A stretch of 64,000 nt of DNA. Origin: Deinococcus sonorensis KR-87. GTDB taxonomy: Bacteria; Deinococcota; Deinococci; Deinococcales; Deinococcaceae. The position numbers and the translations under genes were made by a program. Location: contig NZ_CP158299.1 in the NCBI RefSeq assembly GCF_040256395.1, positions 1,269,501 through 1,333,500 of the forward strand, given 5' to 3'. Below the pieces are notes generated by a model. It saw only the letters and a program-made list of their open reading frames with translations, was not told where the DNA came from and searched no databases. How positions within the stretch are numbered: position 1 is the stretch's first letter; each line of letters begins with the position of its first letter. This document shows positions 11,025-19,818 of this stretch, one piece after another.

Positions 11025-11378
11025 TCAGGGCTGGGCGGCCCAGGCCGCCTGCAGCCGCTGCACATCCGCGCGGATCAGCCACAGGGCCAGCCGTCCTTCC
11101 AGCGAGGGGCCGCTGGCCCTGGCCAGGATGCGCTGTTCCAGCCACGCCGGGTCGAAGCCGGCCCACTCACCCGCCACGGTCAGCAGGTTGCCGCCCACCA
11201 CCGGGGCCACCTCGTGGCGCAGGATGGCCAGCCAATCGCCGGCGTCATAGCCGGCGGCCCGCAGCGTCCGCACCACGAACTGAAGGGCAGCCTCGTCCAG
11301 CTCGTTGTCCAGAAACAGCTCCGAGAGCGCGTCCCAGACCGGCCGGCGGCGCTGCAGCTCTTGTTCACTCAGGATCAT
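11025..11378 (-). CDS. DUF7079-like conserved hypothetical protein
   Basis: A 117-residue soluble, mostly helical protein beginning MILSEQELQRRRPVWDALSE and containing LFLDNELD and a central GGNLLTVAGEWAGF. This order resembles a small family of unknown function described as DUF7079 (recalled, not searched). A very long minus-strand frame continues upstream through the next two genes, but it is a GC-rich shadow there. Divergent from the P-loop kinase with 39 nt between starts. No function can be stated. Confidence 0.7.
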   Translation of the reverse strand: MILSEQELQRRRPVWDALSELFLDNELDEAALQFVVRTLRAAGYDAGDWLAILRHEVAPVVGGNLLTVAGEWAGFDPAWLEQRILARASGPSLEGRLALWLIRADVQRLQAAWAAQP

Positions 11379-11417
11379 GACCAGGTCCAGTCTGACAGGC
11401 CCGGTATGCTGCGGCAC

Positions 11418-11957
11418 ATGGGTCCTCCGCTGCTGGTGGTGTCCGGTCTGCCCGCGTCCGGCAAGACCTTCCTGGGGTCGCGGCTGGCCGCTGAGCTGCA
11501 GTTGCCATATGTCACGAAGGACGAGTACAAGGAACTGCTGCACCAGCGCCTGCCGCAGCTGAGCCACGCCGACGCCGGCCCGCTGAGTTTTTCCGTGATG
11601 TACCACGTGGCCGAGGTCGTGCTGCGCGCCGGAGTGGGCGGCGTGCTGGAAACGCATTTCTACCTGGGCGTCAGTGAACCGAAGATTCTGGAGCTGGCGC
11701 AGGTGCACCGGGCCCGGGTGCTGCAGGTGTACTGCCACGCGCCGCTGGACCTGCTGCGGCAGCGGCACGCCGAGCGGGTGGCGGCGGGCGAGCACCCGCA
11801 TATTCACCGGCCCGAGCTGTGGGAGCGGCTCTCCCCGCAGGCCTGTACCCGGCCGCTGGACCTGGACGCCCCGCTGCTGAGCGTGGACACCTCGGCGGGC
11901 GTGGACCTGCCGGCCGTGTTGGCCTGGGTGACGGCCCGGCTGGACGGCCCGGCCTGA
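11418..11957 (+). CDS. P-loop kinase of the AAA_33/zeta-like group
   Basis: A 179-residue P-loop protein with the Walker A motif GLPASGKT near residues 9-16 and a following KDEYKELL segment. The GGVLETHFY segment near 75 and VLQVYCHAPLDLLRQRHAER near 100 (lid-like basic helix) resemble small kinases of the chloramphenicol phosphotransferase/zeta-toxin superfamily. No antitoxin-like partner is present. TATGCT at 11405-11410 lies 7 nt before ATG 11418; a second ATG inside that hexamer could not be used on a leaderless message. Substrate unknown. Confidence 0.75.
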   Translation: MGPPLLVVSGLPASGKTFLGSRLAAELQLPYVTKDEYKELLHQRLPQLSHADAGPLSFSVMYHVAEVVLRAGVGGVLETHFYLGVSEPKILELAQVHRARVLQVYCHAPLDLLRQRHAERVAAGEHPHIHRPELWERLSPQACTRPLDLDAPLLSVDTSAGVDLPAVLAWVTARLDGPA

Positions 11958-11977
11958 CCGGGGCGTACAGTACCTGC

Positions 11978-11998
11978 ATGCCGAGGTCTCGTCCTTGA
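11978..11998 (+). other. six-codon upstream ORF overlapping the next gene's start
   Basis: TACAGT at 11966-11971 is followed after 6 nt by ATG, the layout of a leaderless start here, but the ORF encodes only MPRSRP before TGA 11996-11998. That TGA overlaps the TTG start of the MFS gene (TTGA). It looks like a mini-ORF that feeds ribosomes to the MFS gene, or a frameshifted true start. Confidence 0.45.
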
Positions 11999-13347
11999 CG
12001 GTGTCGCCCTCCCCGGAGCCCACGCCCGAACCGCTGTCCCCCCACACGCTGCCGCTGGCCCTCGCCCACCGCACCATGCGCCTCTCGATCCTCGAGGGCA
12101 GCTTCGCGATGTTCTTCATCAACTGGACCAGCGGCAGCGTGCTGACCGGCTTCGCGCTGCACCTGGGCGCCACGCCCACCGCGCTGGGCCTGATCGCCAG
12201 CGTGCCGCTGCTGGGGCAGGCGATCAGCCCGCTGGCCGCCTGGCTGGTGGGGCGGCGGGGCCGGCGCAAGGGCGTGGCGGTGCTGGCGGCGCTGCTGGGG
12301 AGGGTGCTGTGGGCCCTGGCGGCCCTGCTGCCGGCCCTCCCGATTCCGGACGAGGCCAGAAGCGCGCTGCTGATCGCGCTGGTGGCGCTGAGCAGCATCT
12401 TCATCGCGGCCAACGGCGCGCTGTGGACCGCCTGGATGGGCGACGTGGTGCCGGCCCAGGAGCGCGGGCGGTACTTCGGCCTGCGCAGCGGCATCAACGG
12501 CATGATCGGCACGGTGGCCAACCTGCTGGCCGGCGTGTGGCTCGACCGGGTGGGGGCGCCGCTCAACTTCCAGACAGTGCTGCTGGTGGCGGTGGGGGCC
12601 GGGCTGGTGGCGGTGGCGCTGCTGACCCGCCACGACGAGCCGCCGCTGGGCGGAGAGCGCCTGCGGATGCGCTCCACCTTCGCGCTGCCGCTGATGAACC
12701 GCACCTTCCGGCGGCTGGCGGTGTTCGCGGTGTACTGGGGCTTCGCGGTGATGATCTCGTCACCGTTCGTGATTCCGTACTTCCTGAACCACCTGCGCAT
12801 GTCCTACCTGCAGGTGGCCATCTGGAGCACCATCAGCGCGGTCTCGGCCTTGGTGCTGTCGCCCACCTGGGGCCGGCTGGCCGACCGGGTGGGCAACAAG
12901 CCGGTGCTGGCCGTCACCACCTTTCTGGCGGGCACGCTGCTGCCGCTGACCTGGATGCTGGCCGCGCCGGGCCGGCTGTGGCCCATCTGGGTGTCGGGAG
13001 TGGTGGACGCGCTGGTCTGGAGCGCCATCAACCCGGGCATGTTCAACCTGAGTCTGGCCACCACCCCGCGCGAGAACCGGGCGGCCTTCATCGCGGTGCT
13101 GAGCGCCCTGACCGGGGTGGCCGGCTTCCTGGGCGGGCTGGTGTCGGGCCCGCTGCTGGAACTGTACCGGGCGTTCACGCCCTCGGCCACCGGCTGGACC
13201 GCCTACCACACCCTGTTCGCCACCAGCGCCACCCTGCGGGTCATGGCCTGGACGCTGCTGCGCCGGGTGCCGGAAGGCGGTGCGTGGCGCACCCGGGAAC
13301 TGCTGAAACGCGCTGTCCCTCCGCGCCCGCCCAGACACTGGAGGTAG
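11995..13347 (+). CDS. MFS transporter
   Basis: A 450-residue membrane protein with about 12 hydrophobic segments, in two halves. GRRGRRKGVAVLAALLGR near 85 and AQERGRYFGLRSGINGMIGTVANLLAG near 155-180 mark the cytoplasmic loop 2-3 and TM 5 region of sugar/drug MFS carriers; WGRLADRVGNKPVLA is the second-half equivalent. The only in-frame starts are TTG 11995 and GTG 12001. TTG overlaps the stop of the six-codon ORF from 11978, suggesting coupled translation. Substrate unknown. Confidence 0.85.
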   Translation: MTVSPSPEPTPEPLSPHTLPLALAHRTMRLSILEGSFAMFFINWTSGSVLTGFALHLGATPTALGLIASVPLLGQAISPLAAWLVGRRGRRKGVAVLAALLGRVLWALAALLPALPIPDEARSALLIALVALSSIFIAANGALWTAWMGDVVPAQERGRYFGLRSGINGMIGTVANLLAGVWLDRVGAPLNFQTVLLVAVGAGLVAVALLTRHDEPPLGGERLRMRSTFALPLMNRTFRRLAVFAVYWGFAVMISSPFVIPYFLNHLRMSYLQVAIWSTISAVSALVLSPTWGRLADRVGNKPVLAVTTFLAGTLLPLTWMLAAPGRLWPIWVSGVVDALVWSAINPGMFNLSLATTPRENRAAFIAVLSALTGVAGFLGGLVSGPLLELYRAFTPSATGWTAYHTLFATSATLRVMAWTLLRRVPEGGAWRTRELLKRAVPPRPPRHWR

Positions 13348-13352
13348 AGCGC

Positions 13353-14411
13353 TCAGCGGCCCGGACGCTCCTGCGCCGCTTCCGGCAGGGCCGGCGGCAC
13401 GATCAGCGTGCTGAGCGCCAGGCCGGCCAGCGCCGCCATCACGCACACCCCGGCGGTCAGTTCCAGGCTGGCCCCGAAGCCGCCGAAGCGCTGCCCCCCG
13501 ATGAAGAAGGGGGCCCACACCAGCAGCGGCAGCGCCGTGGCAAAGGCGCGGTACTGAAGCGGACGGCCCGGCGACGGCTGCAGCCACCAGATCAGCACGT
13601 CGGCGGCCAGCCCGGCCAGCAGCGCCAGCAGCAGCACCACCGGGACCGTGTCCAGGCCGCTGGTCATGGCGCGCATCAGCAGCGTGTTGGTCAGGTACAG
13701 CACGGTCACCGCCCCGAACGGCAGCTGCCAGCGGCGGAGCAGCAGCAGCACCGGCACCATCAGCATCACGGCGGTGAGCAGCGTGCTGGTCAGGAAGCTG
13801 CGCGCGCCTTCCCAGCCGCTGGCGTCCGGCAGCTGCACCAGCGCCCAGGCGTACATGTGCATAAAGGACGCGAACGACAGCGCGGCCGTCATGGACAGCA
13901 CGGCCGGCCACACCACCCCGGCCGGACTGTGGCGCGGGGTGGGCGCGTGCCAGCTGCTCATCAGCGGCGAGAGCACCAGCAGTTCGGCGCCCAGAAACAG
14001 CAGCAGGTGGGTGGGGGAGAGCAGCGCGTCGATGCTGACCTCAATCCCGAAGAGGGTATGCCACAGCATGTCGCCCAGGCCGCCCAGCGCGAACACCACC
14101 ACGCCCGCCGCCCCCAGCGTGTACCCCACCGGCAGGGCCGCCAGCCCCCGCCGCCCGCTCTGCAGACCGCGCCGCGCCAGCACGCCGACCCACAGGGCGG
14201 TGGCCGCGAAGCCGCTGTAGAAGATGGCGTGCCAGGGGGTGAAGAAGGTTTCCAGCCGGGTGCCCAGGTGATTGTGGGCCCAGCCGTCGATGAAGATCCC
14301 GACCATCAGCCAGAAGCCCAGCACGATGGTGACCACGTTCTGGGCCGGGGTGGCCCGCAGCGGGGCCAGCAGGGGGGCAGACGACTGGGCCGGGGCTGTC
14401 TGGGTGGTCAT
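13353..14411 (-). CDS. conserved multi-spanning membrane protein of unknown function
   Basis: A 352-residue protein with roughly 9-10 hydrophobic segments. The first transmembrane segment is followed by GIFIDGWAHNHLG and then FFTPWHAIFYSGF, and later GDMLWHTLFGIE and DALLSPTHLLLFLG. Histidines at membrane borders could bind a metal or haem. I do not recognise the family. GGAG precedes ATG 14411 at short spacing, and TAGAGT about 33 nt further up (minus strand) suggests a transcript with a leader. Convergent with the MFS gene, 5 nt apart. Confidence 0.75.
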   Translation of the reverse strand: MTTQTAPAQSSAPLLAPLRATPAQNVVTIVLGFWLMVGIFIDGWAHNHLGTRLETFFTPWHAIFYSGFAATALWVGVLARRGLQSGRRGLAALPVGYTLGAAGVVVFALGGLGDMLWHTLFGIEVSIDALLSPTHLLLFLGAELLVLSPLMSSWHAPTPRHSPAGVVWPAVLSMTAALSFASFMHMYAWALVQLPDASGWEGARSFLTSTLLTAVMLMVPVLLLLRRWQLPFGAVTVLYLTNTLLMRAMTSGLDTVPVVLLLALLAGLAADVLIWWLQPSPGRPLQYRAFATALPLLVWAPFFIGGQRFGGFGASLELTAGVCVMAALAGLALSTLIVPPALPEAAQERPGR

Positions 14412-14477
14412 AAGGAGCTCCTTGGGGGGCGGGGGTGTACCGGTACTCTAGCGGCTGTCTGTGGATACGATGCGGAC

Positions 14478-14993
14478 ATGACTTTCGATCCGGTGCGATT
14501 TCCGGTGGGCCCGGTCCAGGCCCCTCCGGCCCAGACGGCGGCCCAACTGACCGCTTACGCCGCCAGCCTCCAGAAGACGGGGGCCCAGCTGGAACAGCGG
14601 GTGTCCGGGCTGGATGAAGAGCAGCTGGAGCGGCGCTACCGTGCCGGCAGCTTCACGGTGCGGCAGCTGGTGCATCACATCGCGGACGGGCACCAGCAGG
14701 GGCTGATGCGCTTCCGCTGGGGCCTGACCGGCGACACCCCTACTATCCTGCCGATGGACCCGGACGGCTGGGCGGCGCTGGCCGACTACCGGCTGCCTCC
14801 GGCCGTATCGCTGGCCATTTTTGCCGGCGTCAACACCCGCTGGGTGACGCTGCTGGGCACCCTGGACCCGCAGCGGCTGACCCGCACCGTCGTGCGCCCC
14901 GGCGACGGCCCGATGACGCTCTGGCAGCTGCTGGCCCGGCATGACTGGCACGCGCGGCACCACCTGGGCCACATCCGGCTGGCGCTCGGCTGA
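14478..14993 (+). CDS. DinB/YfiT-family putative metal-dependent protein
   Basis: A 171-residue four-helix protein with FTVRQLVHHIADGH near residues 55-68 and a C-terminal HDWHARHHLGHIRLAL, giving the two His clusters that hold the metal in the YfiT/BstA-like branch of DinB proteins. BstA is a bacillithiol S-transferase, and Deinococcus contains bacillithiol, so that role is plausible. TACGAT at 14466-14471 lies 6 nt before ATG 14478. It is convergent with the kinase at 14997, 3 nt apart. It is a different gene from the DinB-like protein at 2574. Confidence 0.82.
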   Translation: MTFDPVRFPVGPVQAPPAQTAAQLTAYAASLQKTGAQLEQRVSGLDEEQLERRYRAGSFTVRQLVHHIADGHQQGLMRFRWGLTGDTPTILPMDPDGWAALADYRLPPAVSLAIFAGVNTRWVTLLGTLDPQRLTRTVVRPGDGPMTLWQLLARHDWHARHHLGHIRLALG

Positions 14994-14996
14994 CGT

Positions 14997-15569
14997 TCAG
15001 CCGGAGGTGGCCTGGAAGCGCCGGGCCAGCGCCCCGGTGGGCTGTCGCTGGGCCCAGGCGCTCAGGATCCGCCGGGCATTCTCGTCGGGCGGCCGGGTGC
15101 TGTCCACGTCCAGGTCGGTCTGGAGAAAGCTGTGCACCGTCTCCAGATCGCGCCGGGCGTCCCCGGGCCGGCGGTCGCCGCGCTGCCGCTCCCGCCGCTC
15201 CAGTTCCGGCAGCGGGCAGTGCACTCCCACCAGAAACACGTCCAGCGGGCCCAGCAGCTGCACCAGCCGGTCGCGCTGCCCTTCGTTCTCGATGATGTAA
15301 TCCAGCACCAGATGGTTGCCGGCGCCCGCCAGCGCCGGCAGGCAGCGGAAGTAGCCCTCGAACAGCCGCGGGCGCAGCTCGGCCCACGAGAAGGGGCCCT
15401 GCGGGTCCCGGCGCCGGGGCAGCACCGGGCCGCCGAACATGAAGAAGTCCAGCGAGAACTGCAGAAACGGTTGCTCGGCGCAGTCCTGAATTGCCTGACA
15501 GAGCGTGGACTTCCCGGCGCTCGACGGGCCGTTCAGCAGGATGATGGCGCCCGGCTCCCCGGCGCTCAT
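14997..15569 (-). CDS. chloramphenicol phosphotransferase-like kinase
   Basis: A 190-residue P-loop kinase: IILLNGPSSAGKSTL near residues 8-22 is the Walker A, then QFSLDFFMFGG, VLDYIIENEGQRDRL near 95-110 and VFLVGVHCPLPELERRERQRGDR near 115-137, the pattern of the CPT family. The family phosphorylates chloramphenicol in Streptomyces but most members have other substrates. ATG 15569 overlaps the stop of the debranching-enzyme gene (ATGA), so the two are co-translated. Confidence 0.85.
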   Translation of the reverse strand: MSAGEPGAIILLNGPSSAGKSTLCQAIQDCAEQPFLQFSLDFFMFGGPVLPRRRDPQGPFSWAELRPRLFEGYFRCLPALAGAGNHLVLDYIIENEGQRDRLVQLLGPLDVFLVGVHCPLPELERRERQRGDRRPGDARRDLETVHSFLQTDLDVDSTRPPDENARRILSAWAQRQPTGALARRFQATSG

Positions 15570-17542
15570 GCCTGCCGGGCCCGCTGCACCAGCACGTACA
15601 CCCGCAGCAGCTCGGCCACGCTCCAGGCCTGGAAGGCGCAACCGCCGGGCATCAGCGTGTCGCCGCTGAACACCTCGCTCACCGAGCCGAGCCCCGCGTC
15701 CCACAGGTGCGCCACCAGCCCGTCCAGCGCCTCGGCGGCCTCCTGAACCTGCCCCGCCTGCAGCAGCAGTTCGGCGTAGGCGCCGTGCGGCCACGGCCAG
15801 ACGGTGCCCTGGTGGTAGGCGGCGTCCCGGATCAGCTGGTGCCCGCCGTAGTTGCCCCGGTAGCGCGGGTCACGGCGCGACAGGGTATGCAGACCCAGCG
15901 GGGTGGCGAGCTCGCGGGCGGCCACCTGCAGCGCGGCATGTCGCTGCTCGGGCGCCGCGGGGGTGTCCGGCAGGGCCAGCGCGATCAGGGCGTTGGGGCG
16001 GACGCTCGGGTCCGGGCCGTCTGGGGTCAGGCTGTCGGCGAAACGGCCGGTCTCCCCGTCCCAGAAGCGGCCGAAACTGGCCTGGGCCTGCCGGTACCAC
16101 GCCTCGTAGCGGCCCGCCTCGCCCAGCCGGTCGCTCAGCCGCTGCTCTGCCCCCAAGGCCGCCAGCCACAGCGCCTGCACCTCGATGGGTTTGCCGTGCC
16201 GGGGCGTCACCACCCAGTCCTCGATCTTCACGTCCATCCAGGTGAGCTGGACGCCCGCCTCGCCGGCCCACAGCAGGCCGTCGTCCGGGTCGGCACGGAT
16301 GCCGTAGTCAGTGCCGTCCACGTGGTGCTGCAGGATGCCGCGCAGCGCGGTCAGCGCCGCCCGGGCAAACGCCAGGTCGCCGCTCGCCTGCACGTAGCGC
16401 TCCAGCCCCACCGCCAGCCACAGCGCGCCGTCCACCGTGTTGTACCCGGCTCCCTCCGTGGCGCCGCCCAGGGTACCGCCGTCGTGGAAGTGGTTGGGAG
16501 TCAGCCCGCGCCGCAGGTGACGCAGGAAGGTGTCCAGCACCGAGCGGGCGTCCGGCAGCCGGCCGGTGGTGAGGGTCAGGCCGCTCAACGCGATCATGCT
16601 GTCGCGGCCCCAGTCGGCAAACCACGGGTACCCGGCGATCACGGTGGTGGAGTCGGTGAGCTCCCGCCGCACCAGAAAGCTGTCGGCGCTCACGGCCAGC
16701 GTGGCGGTCACATCGTCCGCCACGCCGCTGGCCGCCCAGGTCTGGCGGATCAGGGCTGCGCGGCGCTGCTGTTCCTGTTCCAGCGAGGCCCAGGGGTCCG
16801 GCACCTGGGCTGGGTCGCCCACCACCAGGGCCAGATGGTGGGTGCCGGCCGGCAGCTGTACCCGCCACAGGTCGGTGCGGGCCGCCTGCTCGGTGTCGGG
16901 CGCGCCGCGCTGCTGGTCCAGGCGGTAGTACAGCCGCTGCGGATATGGCCGGGCCGGCAGCACCTCCATTGTGCCGGTCGGCGCGTGCAGCGTCAGGCCC
17001 AGCGTCTGCTGGCCCCGGACCGTCACCTGCTGGTCCTGCTGGTCCACGGTCAGGGCCGGCATGTCCCGGCAGACCAGATGCATGTCGCGGTCGGTCAGCA
17101 GCGCGCCCAGCGTCAGCGTGACCGCCTGTGGACAGTGCAGGGTGTACAGCAGCGCCAGCGTGCCGCTGTGCCGGGGCACCACGCTGCGCCGCTCCACCCG
17201 CACGCCGCCCGCCACCTGCACCCGGGTGGGCAGCAGGTCGTGCAGGTCCACGTGGGACAGCCGGTTCAGGCCGTCGCCCTCCACAGCACCCGGCGCCACC
17301 TCGAAGGCGTGCAGGGTGTGGCGCTCGCCGGCCACCTCCAGCGTTTCCAGCGCGGAGATGAACATCAGGTGGCGGTGGGTGGGCGGGGTCAGGCTGCGGG
17401 CCAGCCCGCTGTAGCAGCGCGTGGGCACCCCGGCCGGGCTGGAGAGGGCGAAGCCGCCCAGGCCGTCGGTGAGCAGCACCTCGCGTTGCAGGTCCCGGAC
17501 ATCCTGGGGGCCCAGCCGGTGAGCGGAAACGAATGCGGTCAT
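15566..17542 (-). CDS. glycogen-debranching enzyme, amylo-alpha-1,6-glucosidase type
   Basis: A 658-residue protein. The N-terminal domain starts with EVLLTDGLGGFALSS, the common opening of bacterial debranching enzymes. The C-terminal (alpha/alpha)6 barrel carries AGYPWFADWGRDSMIALSG near 320, YNTVDGALWL near 390, and TWMDVKI near 455. It ends with AYHQGTVWPWPHGAYAELLLQ and the SEVFSGD segment. It should release alpha-1,6-linked glucose from glycogen limit dextrins. ATG 17542 is preceded 8 nt upstream by TAAGAT on the minus strand. Two genes (with the kinase) form a unit. The polyphosphate glucokinase at 29.6 kb could use the glucose formed. Confidence 0.88.
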   Translation of the reverse strand: MTAFVSAHRLGPQDVRDLQREVLLTDGLGGFALSSPAGVPTRCYSGLARSLTPPTHRHLMFISALETLEVAGERHTLHAFEVAPGAVEGDGLNRLSHVDLHDLLPTRVQVAGGVRVERRSVVPRHSGTLALLYTLHCPQAVTLTLGALLTDRDMHLVCRDMPALTVDQQDQQVTVRGQQTLGLTLHAPTGTMEVLPARPYPQRLYYRLDQQRGAPDTEQAARTDLWRVQLPAGTHHLALVVGDPAQVPDPWASLEQEQQRRAALIRQTWAASGVADDVTATLAVSADSFLVRRELTDSTTVIAGYPWFADWGRDSMIALSGLTLTTGRLPDARSVLDTFLRHLRRGLTPNHFHDGGTLGGATEGAGYNTVDGALWLAVGLERYVQASGDLAFARAALTALRGILQHHVDGTDYGIRADPDDGLLWAGEAGVQLTWMDVKIEDWVVTPRHGKPIEVQALWLAALGAEQRLSDRLGEAGRYEAWYRQAQASFGRFWDGETGRFADSLTPDGPDPSVRPNALIALALPDTPAAPEQRHAALQVAARELATPLGLHTLSRRDPRYRGNYGGHQLIRDAAYHQGTVWPWPHGAYAELLLQAGQVQEAAEALDGLVAHLWDAGLGSVSEVFSGDTLMPGGCAFQAWSVAELLRVYVLVQRARQA

Positions 17543-17654
17543 GGCGCTCAATCTTAACGGCTGCCGTCCAACATGCCCGTCGGATGGGACCAGCCTGAAG
17601 GCCAGGAGCACGAATTCCGGCGTTCCAGACTGAAAAAGGGCCACGCCAGCGTGG

Positions 17655-17722
17655 TATACTGAGCCACTGCCACAAGGCATGAGCCGCCAGAGCGCCAGCG
17701 TGCGCACAGGTGTGCGGAGGTG
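17655..17722 (+). promoter_or_regulatory. promoter and leader of infC
   Basis: TATACT at 17655-17660 is the clear -10; no good -35 is visible. The leader of about 55 nt contains a 14-codon ORF (17679-17723), then a small hairpin with arms CGCAC (17703-17707) and GTGCG (17712-17716). The hairpin's last base is the first G of a maximal Shine-Dalgarno, GGAGGTGAT at 17716-17724. Confidence 0.6.

Positions 17723-17723
<1 letters not shown>
17679..17723 (+). other. short upstream ORF before infC
   Basis: ATG 17679 opens a 14-codon frame rich in Arg and Ser that ends with AGG TGA. The TGA (17721-17723) lies within the infC Shine-Dalgarno and shares its A with ATG 17723 (TGATG), an arrangement typical of translational coupling. 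AAGG just before ATG 17679 is a weak ribosome site. It may be a regulatory uORF. Confidence 0.4.
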
Positions 17724-18352
<629 letters not shown>

Positions 18353-18370
18353 AGTTCAGCATCCCTGCTG

Positions 18371-18398
18371 GCCCACCCACATCGGGTGGGCTTTTTTT
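18371..18398 (+). terminator. intrinsic terminator of infC
   Basis: GCCCACCC and GGGTGGGC form an 8-bp stem with a 5-nt loop, followed by TTTTTTT at 18392-18398. Confidence 0.92.
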
Positions 18399-18446
18399 GT
18401 GACGCCTGCCGCTCCCCGCCGGGCAGAGCTGTCCTAGAGTGACCGC

Positions 18447-18707
18447 ATGACCCAGCAACCGATCCGCATGTACAGCACCAGCTGGTGCCCCGACTGCCGC
18501 GCCGCCAAGATGGCGCTGGACAAGAAGGGCATCGCGTACCAGGAGATCAACATCGAGGAGCAGCCGGACGCCGCCGAGTACGTGATGAGCGTGAACGGCG
18601 GCCGCCGCAGCGTGCCGACCCTGCAGTACGGCGACACCGCCGCCAGCCTGAGCGGCTTCTCGATCGTGAAGCTCAACGACTTTCTGGGCAAGGCCGGACT
18701 GGCGTAA
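18447..18707 (+). CDS. glutaredoxin-like protein with CPDC active site
   Basis: An 86-residue thioredoxin-fold protein. The redox motif WCPDC is at residues 13-17, the cis-proline is in RSVPTLQYGD near 54-62, and the glycine-rich turn follows. The form resembles NrdH/mycoredoxin-type glutaredoxins; CPDC rather than CPYC is seen in bacteria that lack glutathione, so bacillithiol is a likely partner (inference). TAGAGT at 18435-18440 is 6 nt before ATG. Stands alone between terminators. Confidence 0.88.
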   Translation: MTQQPIRMYSTSWCPDCRAAKMALDKKGIAYQEINIEEQPDAAEYVMSVNGGRRSVPTLQYGDTAASLSGFSIVKLNDFLGKAGLA

Positions 18708-18723
18708 GCCACCCGCACCGGCA

Positions 18724-18752
18724 GCAGGCGGACGTGTTCAGCGTCCGCCTGC
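18724..18752. terminator. bidirectional hairpin between convergent genes
   Basis: GCAGGCGGAC and GTCCGCCTGC form a perfect 10-bp stem with a 9-nt loop. It lies just past the glutaredoxin gene and overlaps the last codons of the phosphatase gene on the other strand. There is no T-run. Confidence 0.5.
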
Positions 18753-19772
18753 CTTGCTGAAGGTCTGGGTATACGCCAGCGAGGGCCCGCCCGCCGCATC
18801 CGCCGTGTAGACGCGCAGCTCCAGGGTGGTCGCCGTCAGCTGCATCCAGAAGAATCCCGGCTGGTTGAAGGTCTGGAACAGCGCCGGGGTGGTGCCGACA
18901 CCCCGGCCGGTGACCTCACCCGCCGCGCCGGACACCAGCACCGGCGTGCCGGGGCACACGGCAGTGCCGGGCCCGAACAGCTGCAGGGTGTGGTCGTGGC
19001 CGCTGGCGATCAGGTCGGCATGGCTGCAGACCCCCTGATAGAGCGCCTTCACGCTGTCGCCCCGGCCCCAGGGCAGCAGTCCGAAGTCATAATTACCGGC
19101 CGGGCCGTGCTTGCCGTTGTTGAGCAGTGGGTGGTGGCCCAGCACGATGTTCCAGCGCGCGTCACTGTCCAGCACCTGCGTCTTCAGCCACGCCCGCTGC
19201 CCCAGGTCGAAGGGGCCGCCGGGCCGGAAGCTGGGGTCGCGGACCGGCAGGTAGGCGGCCAGCGGCGCGGTATCCACCACGAAAAACTCGGCCAGCTGGC
19301 CCCAGCGGGCGCGGTAGCTGCGGGCCGGCATCACCCACTGCGGGTTGAGCCGGGCGTAGTCCAGCTCGCTTCTCAGGGCGGCCGGGTCGCCGCCGTCACC
19401 GCCGCTCACCCACGACTCGTCGTGGTTGCCGGCCACCATCAGGAACGGGATGCCCAGCGGGCCATACAGGTCCGCGAAGCGCTGCTGGAAGGCCGGGTCG
19501 GTTGCCTCTTTCGGGGCCTGCGGATAGAAGTTGTCGCCCAGCCCCACGCCCAGGTCACAGCCCTGCTGCTGGCAGACCGCCTGCATCGCCTGCGCCACCT
19601 GACGCTGCAGGTTGCCCCCCTTGCCCTGATCGCCCATGATCAGCACCCGCAGCTGCGCCGGGTCTGGCGGGGCCGGCAGGGTGGCCTGCACGTCCGGGAA
19701 CGTGACCGGGCCCCGCACGGCGGGAGCGCAGGCGGCCAGCAGCAGCGGCAGGGTCAGCAGCAGACGGGACAT
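18738..19772 (-). CDS. metallophosphoesterase lipoprotein, purple acid phosphatase-like
   Basis: A 344-residue exported protein. A lipoprotein signal ends LLLAAC with Cys15. The calcineurin-like motifs appear in order: LIMGDQG, GLGDNFYP, VAGNHDE, LGHHPLLN and SGHDHTLQ, holding the dinuclear metal site. Similar proteins are tartrate-resistant/purple acid phosphatase-like. It would act on phosphate esters on the outer face of the membrane. TACCCT on the minus strand is 6 nt before ATG 19772. metY stops 46 nt away on the same strand, upstream. Confidence 0.88.
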   Translation of the reverse strand: MSRLLLTLPLLLAACAPAVRGPVTFPDVQATLPAPPDPAQLRVLIMGDQGKGGNLQRQVAQAMQAVCQQQGCDLGVGLGDNFYPQAPKEATDPAFQQRFADLYGPLGIPFLMVAGNHDESWVSGGDGGDPAALRSELDYARLNPQWVMPARSYRARWGQLAEFFVVDTAPLAAYLPVRDPSFRPGGPFDLGQRAWLKTQVLDSDARWNIVLGHHPLLNNGKHGPAGNYDFGLLPWGRGDSVKALYQGVCSHADLIASGHDHTLQLFGPGTAVCPGTPVLVSGAAGEVTGRGVGTTPALFQTFNQPGFFWMQLTATTLELRVYTADAAGGPSLAYTQTFSKAGGR

Positions 19773-19818
19773 GGGCACAGGGTAGCGGCTGCGCCCTGTG
19801 CCCATGTCCCGGTCCGGC

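Noticed and set aside
11418..11957. Zeta-type toxin of a toxin-antitoxin pair
   Set aside because: The P-loop kinase has no small antitoxin-like gene beside it; the 117-residue neighbour is divergent and unlike antitoxins.
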